A stretch of 43,343 nucleotides of DNA from Opitutus sp. GAS368. GTDB lineage: Bacteria; Verrucomicrobiota; Verrucomicrobiia; Opitutales; Opitutaceae. Positions within the stretch are counted from its first letter, which is position 1, and every line of letters begins with the position of its first letter. The stretch is taken from NCBI GenBank assembly GCA_945903545.1, contig CAMDOO010000021.1, forward strand, positions 1 through 43,343. The letters run 5' to 3'. Position numbers and translations under genes: made by a program. Positions 7,251 through 18,908 of this stretch are shown here, in pieces. The notes below the pieces were generated by a model, which was not told the origin of the DNA, searched no databases, and saw only the letters and a list, made by a program, of their open reading frames with translations.

Positions 7251-7875
7251 GCAACCGCAGGCCGGTCATTCGACGCCAGCCGAAGAAACCGGCCAGGACG
7301 CAAACGCCGAACATTTCGAGCACGATCGTCGCAGGTTCCGGTATGCTCTTCAGCTGGAGATAATAATTGAAGGCCTGGCCGGTGTAGGTGTTCGGCGTTC
7401 CGAATGTGGCCGGCAGCGGGGAGCCAAAACTCAAACTTTTGTATGCCACAAGCTGGGCTCCGTTGTCGGAAAAACCGATCGAAGCATTGGCACTGAAAAC
7501 CGCCATGAACCAATAGGTGCCTGCGTTCAGCACCGGGGAGGTCGTGAATGGAATGAGGACGGGGCCAGTGGTGGACACTGAAAAGGTCCCCGTCGTCGCC
7601 AACAGCTGCCCGGGCAAGTTCCCGGAGGTCGCATCGTAGAGGGCCACCTGACCTTGGTAGCCGCTACTGCGAAAAATAATTCCGGCATCGGACAGGGTGC
7701 CGGAGGTGGTCACATTGATGGCCGATCCCAGAAGGAAATCCGGGGAGTGGAGTGAGTTGCCCCCGAGGTCCACCGTGTTGCCAAACAACGTGACCTGCGC
7801 CGACGCCGTCGGGACGACGACTCCCAAACCGAGCCAGACGATTAACGTCCGGAAGACATGATGAGGCCTTATCAC
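7201..7875 (-). CDS. PEP-CTERM sorting domain protein
   Basis: 224 aa from a GTG start. Residues 8-26 form a signal peptide (LIVWLGLGVVVPTASA), followed by a Ser/Thr/Gly-rich beta-type exported domain without recognised enzyme motifs. Near the C-terminus, IPEPATIVLE (from residue 178), a hydrophobic stretch FGVCVLAGFFGW and Arg-Arg (201-202) form a PEP-CTERM tag. Such tags are cleaved by an exosortase, and the proteins are delivered to the surface or extracellular polymer. Unusually, 22 residues follow the RR, whereas these proteins normally stop within a few residues. The extra tail overlaps the 3' end of the convergent flavoprotein gene. No exosortase is in the window. Confidence 0.85.
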   Translation of the reverse strand: MIRPHHVFRTLIVWLGLGVVVPTASAQVTLFGNTVDLGGNSLHSPDFLLGSAINVTTSGTLSDAGIIFRSSGYQGQVALYDATSGNLPGQLLATTGTFSVSTTGPVLIPFTTSPVLNAGTYWFMAVFSANASIGFSDNGAQLVAYKSLSFGSPLPATFGTPNTYTGQAFNYYLQLKSIPEPATIVLEMFGVCVLAGFFGWRRMTGLRLLTLASAGCGSSPSKCR

Positions 7876-7917
7876 AAAATTATGCCTGCTCGGATGGCTG
7901 AGGATAGCAATTCAGTT

Positions 7918-8922
7918 TCACCCGGCGCGGATTCTTTGCAGACCCCGGACTGCTCCGATCAACTCAAGCGACCGGACGCGCGCCGCGTGGTCGTGGATGG
8001 CACAGGTCACCATCAGTTCGTCGATGCCCGTGCGCTCAATGAATGCGGCCAGCCCGGCTCGAACCGTCTCCGGCGCGCCCACGACCGCCTCGCGGAAAGC
8101 ATGGTTCACTCCTGCCGCTTCCATGGGGTTCCAGAGTCCGTCCATGCTGTCCACGGGTTCGGGGAGCAGGCCGGGGCGGCCCCGGCGCAGGTTGAGGAAA
8201 GCCTGCTGCTGCGAGGTGAACAGTCGCCGGGCCTCGGCATCCGTGTCGGCGGCATAGACGCCAATGGCCGCCATGGCGTGAGGCTTGGACAGGGCAGGGG
8301 ACGCGTGAAATTCCGATCGGTAGATTTCCAAGGCATCCATCAGCAAATCCGGCGCAAAGTGTGCCGCGAAGGCGAAGGGCAGCCCCATTGCCGCCGCCAG
8401 GCGGGCGCTGAACAGGCTCGAGCCCAGCAGCCAGATCGGAACCTCCAAGCCGGCGCCCGGCACCGCCTGCACGAGTTGACCCGGCACGGCCGGGCGGAAA
8501 TAGGCCTGCAGTTCGGCGACATCCCGCGGGAAGGTGTCAGCCGTGTCGGCTTGGCCGCGGCGCAGGGCCCGTGCCGTCATGGGATCCGTGCCGGGGGCGC
8601 GGCCGAGCCCGAGGTCGATCCGACCGGGAAAAAGAGCGGACAGCGTGCCGAATTGCTCGGCGATGACCAGCGGGGCGTGGTTCGGCAGCATCACGCCACC
8701 CGAGCCCACCCGAATCGTGGAGGTGCCGCCGGCGACGTAGGCGAGCGCCACCGCGGTCGCGGCACTGGCGATGCCGGGCATGTTGTGATGCTCGGCCAGC
8801 CAGAACCGCCGGTAACCAAGCTTCTCGGCCTGCTGGGCCAGGTCACGGGAGTGGTGCAAGGCCTCGCCGGCGGTGCGCCCGGTGGCGACGGGCGCAAGGT
8901 CCAAGATCGAGAATGGAATCAT
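7918..8922 (-). CDS. LLM-class flavin-dependent oxidoreductase (luciferase-like)
   Basis: 334 aa from the ATG at 8922 ([12 protein letters not shown]); a GTG five codons upstream is the alternative. The TIM-barrel family uses FMNH2 or F420 for oxygen insertion or hydride transfer. Visible marks are [20 protein letters not shown] (about residues 40-59), [57 protein letters not shown] and the C-terminal [14 protein letters not shown]. This layout matches the YhbW/MsnO8 subgroup, whose physiological substrates are largely unknown. It lies downstream of a small hypothetical gene on the same strand. Confidence 0.9.
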   Translation of the reverse strand: MIPFSILDLAPVATGRTAGEALHHSRDLAQQAEKLGYRRFWLAEHHNMPGIASAATAVALAYVAGGTSTIRVGSGGVMLPNHAPLVIAEQFGTLSALFPGRIDLGLGRAPGTDPMTARALRRGQADTADTFPRDVAELQAYFRPAVPGQLVQAVPGAGLEVPIWLLGSSLFSARLAAAMGLPFAFAAHFAPDLLMDALEIYRSEFHASPALSKPHAMAAIGVYAADTDAEARRLFTSQQQAFLNLRRGRPGLLPEPVDSMDGLWNPMEAAGVNHAFREAVVGAPETVRAGLAAFIERTGIDELMVTCAIHDHAARVRSLELIGAVRGLQRIRAG

Positions 8923-8973
8923 GCGCGACGATGACACCGCTCGTCGGAATACTCCAGTCCGCCTGCCGTGGCC

Positions 8974-9297
8974 CTAATCGTGTTTCATCAGCCGATCCGC
9001 GTCGAGCGTGACCAGGCTGGCGGCCTCGTCGGTTGTGAAGTCGAATTTCAGGCTCCAGTACTCTGCGCCGGGAGCGCATTCGAGGGCGGAGGCAAGAGCG
9101 GGCTGGCATTCGATCGCCAGCTCGGGGCAGACGCCGCGGATATCGCTCTGCACCTGCTCCCGCTTCGCCGTGCTGACAATTGTCAGGTCGACGGTGATAA
9201 ATTGTCCGGCGACGAGGACCGTGGCACCCTTGATGAATCCTCCCTGGACGAGGGCATCGAACAATTTGAGAGTCAGTTCGGGGGAAGCGGACTGCAT
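8974..9297 (-). CDS. Hypothetical protein (107 aa)
   Basis: The ATG at 9295-9297 opens MQSASPELTLKLFDALVQGG; a TTG 12 codons upstream would extend it. No known domain is recognised. The composition is soluble, with alternating strands (ATVLVAGQFITVDLTIVST) and a C-terminal acidic segment FDFTTDEAASLVTLDADRL. Its frame keeps the high third-position GC of the neighbouring genes, and it sits between two minus-strand genes. I consider it real but cannot assign a function. Confidence 0.6.
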   Translation of the reverse strand: MQSASPELTLKLFDALVQGGFIKGATVLVAGQFITVDLTIVSTAKREQVQSDIRGVCPELAIECQPALASALECAPGAEYWSLKFDFTTDEAASLVTLDADRLMKHD

Positions 9298-9356
9298 TCT
9301 GTCCAGCGTATCCCGTCGGCCAGCGGTCAACAAGGTGGGTGAACAACCCAGATTCC

Positions 9357-9435
9357 TGTTTTACACGAAGGCCGCAAAGCGAGCGAAGGGCAGACGAATC
9401 GAATCGTTTGCGGCCTCTGCGCCGTTTTGTGAAAC
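9357..9435. repeat. Dispersed palindrome, family E (TTTTACACGAAGGCCGC...)
   Basis: The left arm TTTTACACGAAGGCCGCAAA (from 9359) faces the right arm TTTGCGGCCTCTGCGCC with TTTTGTGAAAC (9406-9435). The pairing is imperfect (e.g. GGCCGCAAA/TTTGCGGCC, TTTTACAC/TTGTGAAA). It lies directly upstream of repeat C1 and between the hypothetical gene and the rlmF stop. A related fragment (TTTTCACGGAGGGACCGC) occurs near 39830. Confidence 0.65.
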
Positions 9436-9446
9436 CGGCTGGGAAA

Positions 9447-12562
<3,116 letters not shown>

Positions 12563-12616
12563 TCTCCAAAAGCCCCTTGCGCCGGGCACCGGGGCGCGTT
12601 CACTCCTCGCCCTTCC

Positions 12617-14065
12617 ATGGCTTACGACTGGCTCAAAGGCGTCGCTGACGAGTACGATGTGATCGTCATTGGCAGCGGCTTGGGCGGCCTGACCGGGGCC
12701 AACGTCCTCGCCAAGGCCGGGCATCGCGTGCTCCTGCTCGAGCACCACTACCAATTCGGCGGCCTCGCGACCTGGTTCACGCGCAAGGGCGGGCACATCT
12801 TCGACATTTCGCTGCACGGCTTCCCGGTCGGCATGATCAAGTCGTGCCGGAAGTACTGGTCGAAGGAGATCTCCGAGGCAATCGTGCCGCTGAAGGACAT
12901 CCGCTTCGTCAACCCGCAGATGGACGTCTGGACGACCTTCACGCGCGAGGACTACACCCGGGTGCTGGTCGAGCAGTTCAAGCTGGAGCGGGCGCACATC
13001 GAGCGGTTCTACGACCACCTCCGGTCGATGAACTACTACGACAACAACCCGGAGACCACGGGCCAGATGCTGGAGCGGTTTTTCCCGGGGCGCGACGACG
13101 TCAAGCGGCTGCTGATGGAGCCCATTTCCTACGCCAACGGCTCGACCCTCGACGACCCGGCGATCACGTACGGGATCGTCTTCTCCAATTTCATGGGCTC
13201 GGGCGTGTACACCTTCCGGGGCGGTTCCGATGTGCTGATCGAGAAGATGATCGCCGAGCTGAGGAAGAACGGGGTCGAGGTCCGCAAGAAGGTGATGGTC
13301 GAGAAGCTCCTGATCGAGGAACGCGACGGCCGCAAATGCGCGGTGGGCATCGTCGCCGCCAACGGCCGGGTGGTCCGCGCCAAGGCCATCCTGTCCAACG
13401 CCAACCTCAAGAACACCATCCTGAAGCTCGGCGGGGCCGAGAACTTCACCCCGGAATACGTGGCCGCGACGCAGGCGGTGCGCATCAATACGAGTTCCTG
13501 CCAGGTCTACCTCGGGATCCGGAAAGGGGAGTCGCTCCCGCACATCGGCGACCTCGTGTTCACCTCGGAGAACCCGCATTTCAGCAGCGAGGAGCTGGTG
13601 GATTTCCACACCACGAGCCGGACCTTCTCCGTCTATTATCCCGACACCCGGCCCGGCTCGGACCGCTACACGGTGGTGGTCTCGCTCAATGCCCGGTATG
13701 CGGACTGGAACACTCTTTCGGACGAGGAGTACGAGAAGCACAAGGCGCGCCTGATCGAGGAATCAATCGTGGCCCTGGAGAAGCACATCCCCGGGGTGCG
13801 CTCCCGCATCGATTGGACGGAGGCGGCCACCCCGCGGACGATCGAGCGCTACACCACGCACGCCGGCGGCACCTCGTTCGGCACGAAGTTCGAGGGCCTG
13901 AAGGTCTCGATGGACCTCCCCGAGCAAATGCCCGGGCTTTACCATGCCGGCTCCGTCGGCATCATCATGTCGGGTTGGCTTGGCACCATCAACTATGGCG
14001 TCATCGTCGCCAACAAGATCGACCAGCAACTCTTCCACCGTTCGGCCAAACCTCCCGTCCCATGA
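12617..14065 (+). CDS. FAD-dependent oxidoreductase, phytoene desaturase/retinol saturase type, first gene of the lipid cluster
   Basis: 482 aa. The FAD motif [16 protein letters not shown] (residues 14-29, GxGxxG) is followed by [16 protein letters not shown]. The C-terminal block [20 protein letters not shown] is the second FAD-binding region. The middle resembles the retinol saturase/CrtI branch rather than monoamine oxidases. It overlaps the next gene by 4 nt (ATGA), and that one overlaps the third by 8 nt, so the three are translationally coupled. Given the FabZ/FabI/OleA/OleB neighbours, I infer that it changes double bonds in a fatty or polyene chain; this is not proven. Its paralogue at 5811 shares the fold but not the neighbourhood. 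The leader before the ATG is CTCCTCGCCCTTCC. Confidence 0.85.
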   Translation: MAYDWLKGVADEYDVIVIGSGLGGLTGANVLAKAGHRVLLLEHHYQFGGLATWFTRKGGHIFDISLHGFPVGMIKSCRKYWSKEISEAIVPLKDIRFVNPQMDVWTTFTREDYTRVLVEQFKLERAHIERFYDHLRSMNYYDNNPETTGQMLERFFPGRDDVKRLLMEPISYANGSTLDDPAITYGIVFSNFMGSGVYTFRGGSDVLIEKMIAELRKNGVEVRKKVMVEKLLIEERDGRKCAVGIVAANGRVVRAKAILSNANLKNTILKLGGAENFTPEYVAATQAVRINTSSCQVYLGIRKGESLPHIGDLVFTSENPHFSSEELVDFHTTSRTFSVYYPDTRPGSDRYTVVVSLNARYADWNTLSDEEYEKHKARLIEESIVALEKHIPGVRSRIDWTEAATPRTIERYTTHAGGTSFGTKFEGLKVSMDLPEQMPGLYHAGSVGIIMSGWLGTINYGVIVANKIDQQLFHRSAKPPVP

Positions 14066-14550
14066 GTGCCAGCCCTGAAATCCTCAGCCTCATCCCGCAC
14101 CGGCCCCCGTTCCTGTTCGTCGATGAGATCGTCAGCGCCACACCCAAGGGACTGGTGGCGCGGCGCACGTTCCGCGCGGACGAGGAATTCTACAAGGGGC
14201 ACTATCCCGGCGCGCCGATCACGCCGGGCGTGCTCCTGTGCGAGGCGGTTTTCCAGACGGCCGGACTTTACATGGCCCGCAAGGCGCACGCGGCCGGCCT
14301 GAAGCCCGGGGAGGGCGTGCCGCTGATCGCCAAGATCAGCGAGGTCCGCTTCCGGAGCCCGGTCTATCCGGGCGACACGATCCAGATCGAGGTCACCGAA
14401 AAGGAAGCCATGGGCGGATTCACCATGCTGAGCGGTGTCATGACCAACCAGGGCAAGCGGGTCATGACCCTCGATTTCTCCGTGGCGTGGAAGACGCCCG
14501 AGAACATGACGAAGACCGGCGAAAGCGCGGGTCCCGCGGCCCATGTCTGA
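14062..14550 (+). CDS. FabZ-like 3-hydroxyacyl-ACP dehydratase
   Basis: 162 aa, hotdog fold. [19 protein letters not shown] (10-28) and [20 protein letters not shown] (46-65) are the two FabZ signatures. Catalytic His47 and Glu61 are intact. FabZ removes water from 3-hydroxyacyl-ACP to give the trans-2-enoyl-ACP. It starts within the stop of the upstream flavoprotein gene and its end overlaps the FabI-like gene, so a dedicated dehydratase/reductase pair is made in step. A housekeeping fabZ is expected elsewhere, so I leave the symbol empty. The C-terminal tail after about residue 148 is longer than usual. Confidence 0.9.
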   Translation: MSASPEILSLIPHRPPFLFVDEIVSATPKGLVARRTFRADEEFYKGHYPGAPITPGVLLCEAVFQTAGLYMARKAHAAGLKPGEGVPLIAKISEVRFRSPVYPGDTIQIEVTEKEAMGGFTMLSGVMTNQGKRVMTLDFSVAWKTPENMTKTGESAGPAAHV

Positions 14551-15376
14551 TTTCCTGAACTTCGCCGGGAAAACCTTCCTGGTGTTCGGCGTCGCCAACC
14601 GGCGAAGCGTCGCGTGGATCACCGTGCGCGAGCTTGAAGCGCAGGGGGCGAAGGTCGTGCTCAGTGTGCGCTCGGAAGCGCGCCGGGCCTCGCTGGCGGC
14701 GCTCGTGGGCGACCGGCCGGTGTTTGTCTGTGACGTGGAGCAGGAGGGTGCGGTCCAGCGACTGGCCGGCGAGATCCAGGCGGCCGGGCACGCCCCGCTG
14801 CAGGGCCTCGTGCATTCCATCGCGTTTGCCAACTACCGCAACGGCTTCCGGCCGTTCCTCGAGACCGGCCGGGCGGATTTCCTGCAGGCCACGGCCATCT
14901 CGGCGTTCTCGCTGGTGGAGATTGCCCGGGCGTTCCGCCCGATCCTCGCCCGCCACGGCTCGATCGTGACCATCGGCATCTCCTCGCTGCAGGTGACGCC
15001 CGACAACTACGGCTACATGGGGCCGATCAAGGCCGCGCTGGAGTCGGCCTCGCGCTTCGTCGCCAAGTCGCTCTCGGCTGATTCCGAGATCCGCTGCAAC
15101 GTGGTGGGCGCGGGTCCGCTGAAGACCAGCGCGTCGGCGGGCATCCCGGGCTACGCGGAGAGCTATCTTTACGCCGAGAAGCTGACCTTCCGAAAGCGCA
15201 ACCTTGCGACGGAAGAGGTGGCCAACACCGTGCTGTTCCTGCTCAGCGAGCGCAGCAGCGGCATCAACGGGGCGACGCTGGTCGTCGACGCCGGGCTGGG
15301 GAGCAATTTCTTCGACCACGAACTCATCCGGCTCGCGATGCGGCCGGAGATGAAACCCAAGCTCCATGGTGCTTAA
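14543..15376 (+). CDS. Enoyl-ACP reductase, FabI-like SDR
   Basis: 277 aa. The nucleotide-binding phrase FGVANRRSVAWITVRELEAQ (residues 15-34) and HSIAF (91-95) are FabI features. Catalytic Tyr156 and Lys163 in NYGYMGPIKAALES align exactly with E. coli numbering. However, the position of E. coli Tyr146 is Ile here (IVTIGISSLQ), and the C-terminus is longer. FabI reduces trans-2-enoyl-ACP with NAD(P)H in the last step of each elongation round. Overlap with fabZ (8 nt) suggests the two work on the same substrate. The missing Tyr and the cluster context suggest a paralogue with altered substrate use. The gene is followed by two dispersed repeats before oleA. Confidence 0.85.
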   Translation: MSDFLNFAGKTFLVFGVANRRSVAWITVRELEAQGAKVVLSVRSEARRASLAALVGDRPVFVCDVEQEGAVQRLAGEIQAAGHAPLQGLVHSIAFANYRNGFRPFLETGRADFLQATAISAFSLVEIARAFRPILARHGSIVTIGISSLQVTPDNYGYMGPIKAALESASRFVAKSLSADSEIRCNVVGAGPLKTSASAGIPGYAESYLYAEKLTFRKRNLATEEVANTVLFLLSERSSGINGATLVVDAGLGSNFFDHELIRLAMRPEMKPKLHGA

Positions 15377-15405
15377 TTCCGCCGGGTTGGATATACTTGG
15401 GAAAT

Positions 15406-15487
15406 GGCACACAGAGACACGGAGTTCACAGAGAACCGATCCTCATGCATTCCGAGCTCTGTGCTTTCTGCGTCTCTGTGTGACACC
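15406..15487. repeat. Dispersed palindrome family A, copy 2
   Basis: GGCACACAGAGACACGGAG (15406-15424) with CACAGAG pairs with CTCTGTGCTTTCTGCGTCTC and TGTGTGACACC on the right (15457-15487). The arms are nearly the same as copy 3 at 38199. It sits between the FabI-like gene and oleA, followed at once by repeat C2. Confidence 0.9.
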
Positions 15488-15493
15488 ATCCGG

Positions 15494-15528
15494 ATTATCG
15501 CGGCCGGCTCGTCGAGCCAGCCCTACCT
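15494..15528. repeat. Family C hairpin repeat, copy 2 (in the oleA leader)
   Basis: ATTATCGCGGCCG-GCTC-GTC-GAGCC-AGCCCTACCT. The flanks are identical to copy 1 at 9447; the hairpin stem differs by two compensatory pair changes. It ends six bases before the ATG of oleA, so it takes the place of any ribosome-binding site and would fold in the 5' leader. Confidence 0.85.
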
Positions 15529-15534
15529 CTTGAA

Positions 15535-16572
15535 ATGATGCGGTATGAAAATGTCTGTCTGGAATCGATTGCAACCGCGCTGCCGGGCGAAGTCTGGACC
15601 TCTGCCGGCATCGAGGAACGGCTCCGGCCGCTGTACGAGCGCCTCAAGCTGCCCGCAGGGCGGCTCGAGCTGATGAGCGGCATTCGCGAGCGCCGGGTCT
15701 GGCCGGTGGGTACACGGCCGTCGGACGCCAGCGCCGAGGCTGGGCGGGCGGTGCTCGCGAAATCCCGCCTCCGGCCGGAGCAGGTCGAGCTTTTCATCCA
15801 CGCGGCCGTGAGCCGGGACATGCTCGAGCCGGCGACCGCGTCGTTCGCGCACCGCAAGATCGGCCTGCCGGCGACGACGCAGATTTTCGATGTGTCGAAC
15901 GCCTGCCTGGGTTTCCTGAACGCCATGACCCTGGCGGCGGGCCTGATCGAGTCGGGTCAGATCCGCTGCGCCTTGATCGCTTCGGGCGAGAACGGTCGGC
16001 CGCTGGTGGAGCAGACGATTCGCACCCTGCTGGAGCGGCCGCTGACCCGGAACGAGATCAAGCCGTACTTCGCCAACCTCACGATCGGCTCGGGCGCGGT
16101 GGCCGCGGTGCTGTGTCACCGCTCACTTGCCGGTCCCGGCGCGCACCGGCTGCTGGGTGGGGAGGCGCGGGCCGCCACGCAGCACAGCGAGCTCTGCCAG
16201 GGCGACACTCACGGCACCGAGGGACTGGCCATGCAGACTGATTCCGAGCAGCTCCTGGAGGCGGGTGTTGCGCTGGCACGCGATACTTGGTCGGCCTTCA
16301 CGATTGCTGGTGGGTATGCCCCGGGTTCGTTCCAACGCTTTATCTGCCATCAGGTGGGCAGCACCCACCGGCGGCGCCTCTATGAGACGCTGGGCCTCGA
16401 CCTCGCGCGGGATTTCTCGACCTTCGAAACCCTCGGCAACACCGGCTCGGTGGCCTTGCCCGCCACACTGGCGGCAGCGGTGGACGCGGGCGCGGTCAAG
16501 CCGGGGGACCGCGTCGGGCTGCTCGGCATCGGCAGCGGCCTGAATTGCCTGATGCTCGCGCTGGAATGGTGA
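15535..16572 (+). CDS. oleA: OleA-like 3-oxoacyl synthase III (head-to-head condensing enzyme)
   Basis: 345 aa thiolase-fold enzyme. OleA joins two fatty acyl-CoAs by a non-decarboxylative Claisen condensation to a 2-alkyl-3-ketoacid, the first step of long-chain olefin or ketone formation. The key residues of Xanthomonas OleA are all present: Cys124 in DVSNACLGF, Glu98 in SRDMLEPATA, His272 in RFICHQVG and Asn302 in LGNTGSVALP. The C-terminal LLGIGSGLNC is an OleA hallmark distinguishing it from FabH. Its stop overlaps the start of the oleB-like gene. Repeat C2 directly precedes the start (ATGATG; either Met possible). The oleC and oleD genes that normally follow are absent. Confidence 0.88.
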   Translation: MMRYENVCLESIATALPGEVWTSAGIEERLRPLYERLKLPAGRLELMSGIRERRVWPVGTRPSDASAEAGRAVLAKSRLRPEQVELFIHAAVSRDMLEPATASFAHRKIGLPATTQIFDVSNACLGFLNAMTLAAGLIESGQIRCALIASGENGRPLVEQTIRTLLERPLTRNEIKPYFANLTIGSGAVAAVLCHRSLAGPGAHRLLGGEARAATQHSELCQGDTHGTEGLAMQTDSEQLLEAGVALARDTWSAFTIAGGYAPGSFQRFICHQVGSTHRRRLYETLGLDLARDFSTFETLGNTGSVALPATLAAAVDAGAVKPGDRVGLLGIGSGLNCLMLALEW

Positions 16573-17459
16573 CGCCGCCCCAGATCCCCGGGTGGCTGGC
16601 GGAACTTTATCCGTTTCAGCCGCAGAGTTTCACCACGCCGGGCGGGGCGCGGATGAGCTACGTTGACGAGGGGCCGCGCCACGACGAGGCGGTCCTGATG
16701 GTGCACGGCAACCCGACCTGGTCATTTTACTACCGGAACCTGATCCAGGAACTGGCGCCGACGATGCGCTGTGTGGCGCCGGACCACATCGGGATGGGAC
16801 TCTCGGAGAAGCCGGCCGACTACGATTATTCGCTGGCGACGCGGATTGCGGACATCGAGGCGCTGGTCGCCCGGTTGGGCCTCAGGAAGGTGCACCTCGT
16901 GGTGCATGACTGGGGCGGCGCCATCGGCTTTGGCTGGGCGGGGCGGCATCCGGAGCACGTGGGCCGGATCGTGATCACCAACACGGCGGCATTCCTGGCG
17001 CCCAAGATCCCGCTGCGCATCGCGCTTTGCCGTTTTCCCGGCCTGGGCCCGTGGGCGGTGAGAACGTTGAACGCCTTTGCGGGTCCGGCGACCTGGATGG
17101 CCATGAACCGCCGGAAACTCACCGCCATGGAACGGGCGGGGTATCTTTTTCCTTACGGGAACACCGCCGACCGCGTGGCAGTGGCGGCGTTTGTGCTGGA
17201 TATCCCGATGGAGCAGGCGCACCGGAGTTGGGCGACCCTGCAGGAGGTGGAGCAAAACCTGAAATTCTTCCGGGGTCATCAGGTGCAAATCATCTGGGGA
17301 GGGAAGGATTTCTGCTTCAACGACTACTTCCTCACGCGCTGGCGACAGATCTTTCCTCAAGCCATAGCCGATCGGATCCCCGATGCAGGGCATTACGTGC
17401 TCGAGGACTCCGGAGATGATGCCCTCGGCTTGGCCGAGGGTTTCCTGCAGGCGAAGTGA
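16566..17459 (+). CDS. oleB: OleB-like alpha/beta hydrolase (haloalkane dehalogenase family)
   Basis: 297 aa from the ATG at 16566, which overlaps the oleA stop (ATGGTGA). The fold signatures are MVHGNPTWSFYYRN (45-58; oxyanion Asn49 and Trp52), nucleophile Asp115 in LVVHDWGGAIG, acid Asp248 in IWGGKDFCF, and His276 in DAGHYVLED. In olefin biosynthesis OleB decarboxylates the beta-lactone made by OleC into a cis-olefin. No oleC lies next to it: the following gene is lepB on the other strand. It therefore either works with OleC/OleD encoded elsewhere or acts on another product. Haloalkane dehalogenase is the main alternative name, but the pairing with oleA argues for OleB. Confidence 0.85.
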   Translation: MVTPPQIPGWLAELYPFQPQSFTTPGGARMSYVDEGPRHDEAVLMVHGNPTWSFYYRNLIQELAPTMRCVAPDHIGMGLSEKPADYDYSLATRIADIEALVARLGLRKVHLVVHDWGGAIGFGWAGRHPEHVGRIVITNTAAFLAPKIPLRIALCRFPGLGPWAVRTLNAFAGPATWMAMNRRKLTAMERAGYLFPYGNTADRVAVAAFVLDIPMEQAHRSWATLQEVEQNLKFFRGHQVQIIWGGKDFCFNDYFLTRWRQIFPQAIADRIPDAGHYVLEDSGDDALGLAEGFLQAK

Positions 17460-17585
17460 TTCGGTGTAATCCCCCGGCTTCGAACGTTACTTAACATAAT
17501 CTCTATTGTGCGTCTCATGCCTATGATGGAATGAGACCCCAGAGTGGACCTAGGCAACCAAGAGGTTTGCCACCAGCCCAGCGGC

Positions 17586-18905
17586 TTAAGGCGAATGCAG
17601 CCAGCGCGAGGTGAACGGAAAATAGATGAACAGCGGCTTGCCGACGACGTCCTTGGCCGGGACGTAGCCCCAGTAGCGTCCGTCGGAGCTGTTGGCCGAA
17701 TTATCACCGAGGGCCAGGAATTTGTCCGGCGGCACCGTGGCGGTCGTGCCGCGCTGCAACAGCAAGGCATAGACCTCCGGGGCGTAGCCGTAGCCCTGGA
17801 ACTTCCCGTCGCGGCGCGCATTCGATGCAAAAGCCTTGGCACCGGTGATCGGTGCGCCGTTGCGCCACAGCACCGGCTCCCTGACTTCCATGACGTCACC
17901 GGGCCGGCCGACGAGGCGCTTGATGTAATACTGGTCGCCGTAATCGGCCGCGATGCGCGGAATGTTGCCCGTCCGGAAAACGAATCCCTGCCCCACTTCG
18001 GGCCGGAAGAAATGATAGCTGACGCGATCCACGAAGAGCTGGTCGCCGGTCATGACATCAAACGAAAGTAAGGACTTCCCGGCCTCCGCCTTCCCCGGCA
18101 GTTCAACCAGGCGGATGCCATTCCCGCCGCGCCGCGATCGCCTTGCCTCGCCAACCATCTGATCAGCGGTGACCCCGAATGCCTCCCGGAAGGCCGTATC
18201 GAAGTCGAAATCAAGCGGCAGCAGCAGTTTGATCGGCACCTCGTTCACATAAAACAGGTACTGGCGCAACTTCGTCGGGAGCACAAACCACTTGCGCCCG
18301 TCCACCGGGTCATAGTGCAACAGGCCATTGCTCCCAGTTAATTCGTTGTACCGCACCTGAACGCTAATCGTGCCCGACTCCGGGGCGACCAGCTCATGAT
18401 GCACGGCCCCGAAGAGCACAAACCGGGCGGCCTGCTTCGGCAGTGACGGCGTGGGCTCGCCCCGAGGATAAACCTCAGGGGTCATCCCATAGTAGCTCGG
18501 CCACATCGAATTCGTCGGGATCTTGAAGGGCTGGATGAAGTAGACCTTGATCCCGAGGATCACGATCGCGGCCATAAGGAAGAACTCCACGTTCTCCACC
18601 AGGCTGCTCTTCGGGTAAACCCGGCCGCCGACCTCGCGGAGCGTTTCCTCGAGCCGTTCGATCCCAAGTTTCAACTGGGCAGCATCGTGCTTCGCCCGAA
18701 CGGCTTCTCTCAGCTCCTGCATGTGACCGAGCAGCCGCTGTCTCTCCGGCTCCGTCAATTGGTCGCGCCGGTAATGCCAGACTCGCTCCGCCAATTCGAT
18801 CCAATGCTCCGCCGTGGAGCGCATCCGGCTTTGCTGCGTTCGAATCCCTACCAGCCGACCAGCAAACCGGCCGGTTACTTCGAGGATTTCGATCAGCGTG
18901 ATCAC
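17586..18905 (-). CDS. lepB: Signal peptidase I, enlarged form
   Basis: 439 aa from a GTG two bases after the lepA stop. LepB removes signal peptides of exported proteins at the outer face of the inner membrane. Catalytic Ser133 lies in KIPTNSMWPS after one membrane segment (about 105-126), and catalytic Lys329 in YYIKRLVGRPGDVME. Box E is ALGDNSANSSDGRYWGYV. About 195 residues separate Ser and Lys (55 in E. coli LepB), so there is a large insertion between boxes B and D. An extra roughly 100-residue N-terminal cytosolic helical region rich in Arg/Glu is also present. It is coupled to lepA, the classic lepA-lepB arrangement. Confidence 0.93.
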   Translation of the reverse strand: MITLIEILEVTGRFAGRLVGIRTQQSRMRSTAEHWIELAERVWHYRRDQLTEPERQRLLGHMQELREAVRAKHDAAQLKLGIERLEETLREVGGRVYPKSSLVENVEFFLMAAIVILGIKVYFIQPFKIPTNSMWPSYYGMTPEVYPRGEPTPSLPKQAARFVLFGAVHHELVAPESGTISVQVRYNELTGSNGLLHYDPVDGRKWFVLPTKLRQYLFYVNEVPIKLLLPLDFDFDTAFREAFGVTADQMVGEARRSRRGGNGIRLVELPGKAEAGKSLLSFDVMTGDQLFVDRVSYHFFRPEVGQGFVFRTGNIPRIAADYGDQYYIKRLVGRPGDVMEVREPVLWRNGAPITGAKAFASNARRDGKFQGYGYAPEVYALLLQRGTTATVPPDKFLALGDNSANSSDGRYWGYVPAKDVVGKPLFIYFPFTSRWLHSP

Positions 18906-18908
18906 GGG

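Noticed and set aside
16545-16565. Upstream start for the OleB-like protein (MPDARAG)
   Set aside because: It would lie within the conserved end of oleA; the ATG overlapping the oleA stop is the natural coupled start.
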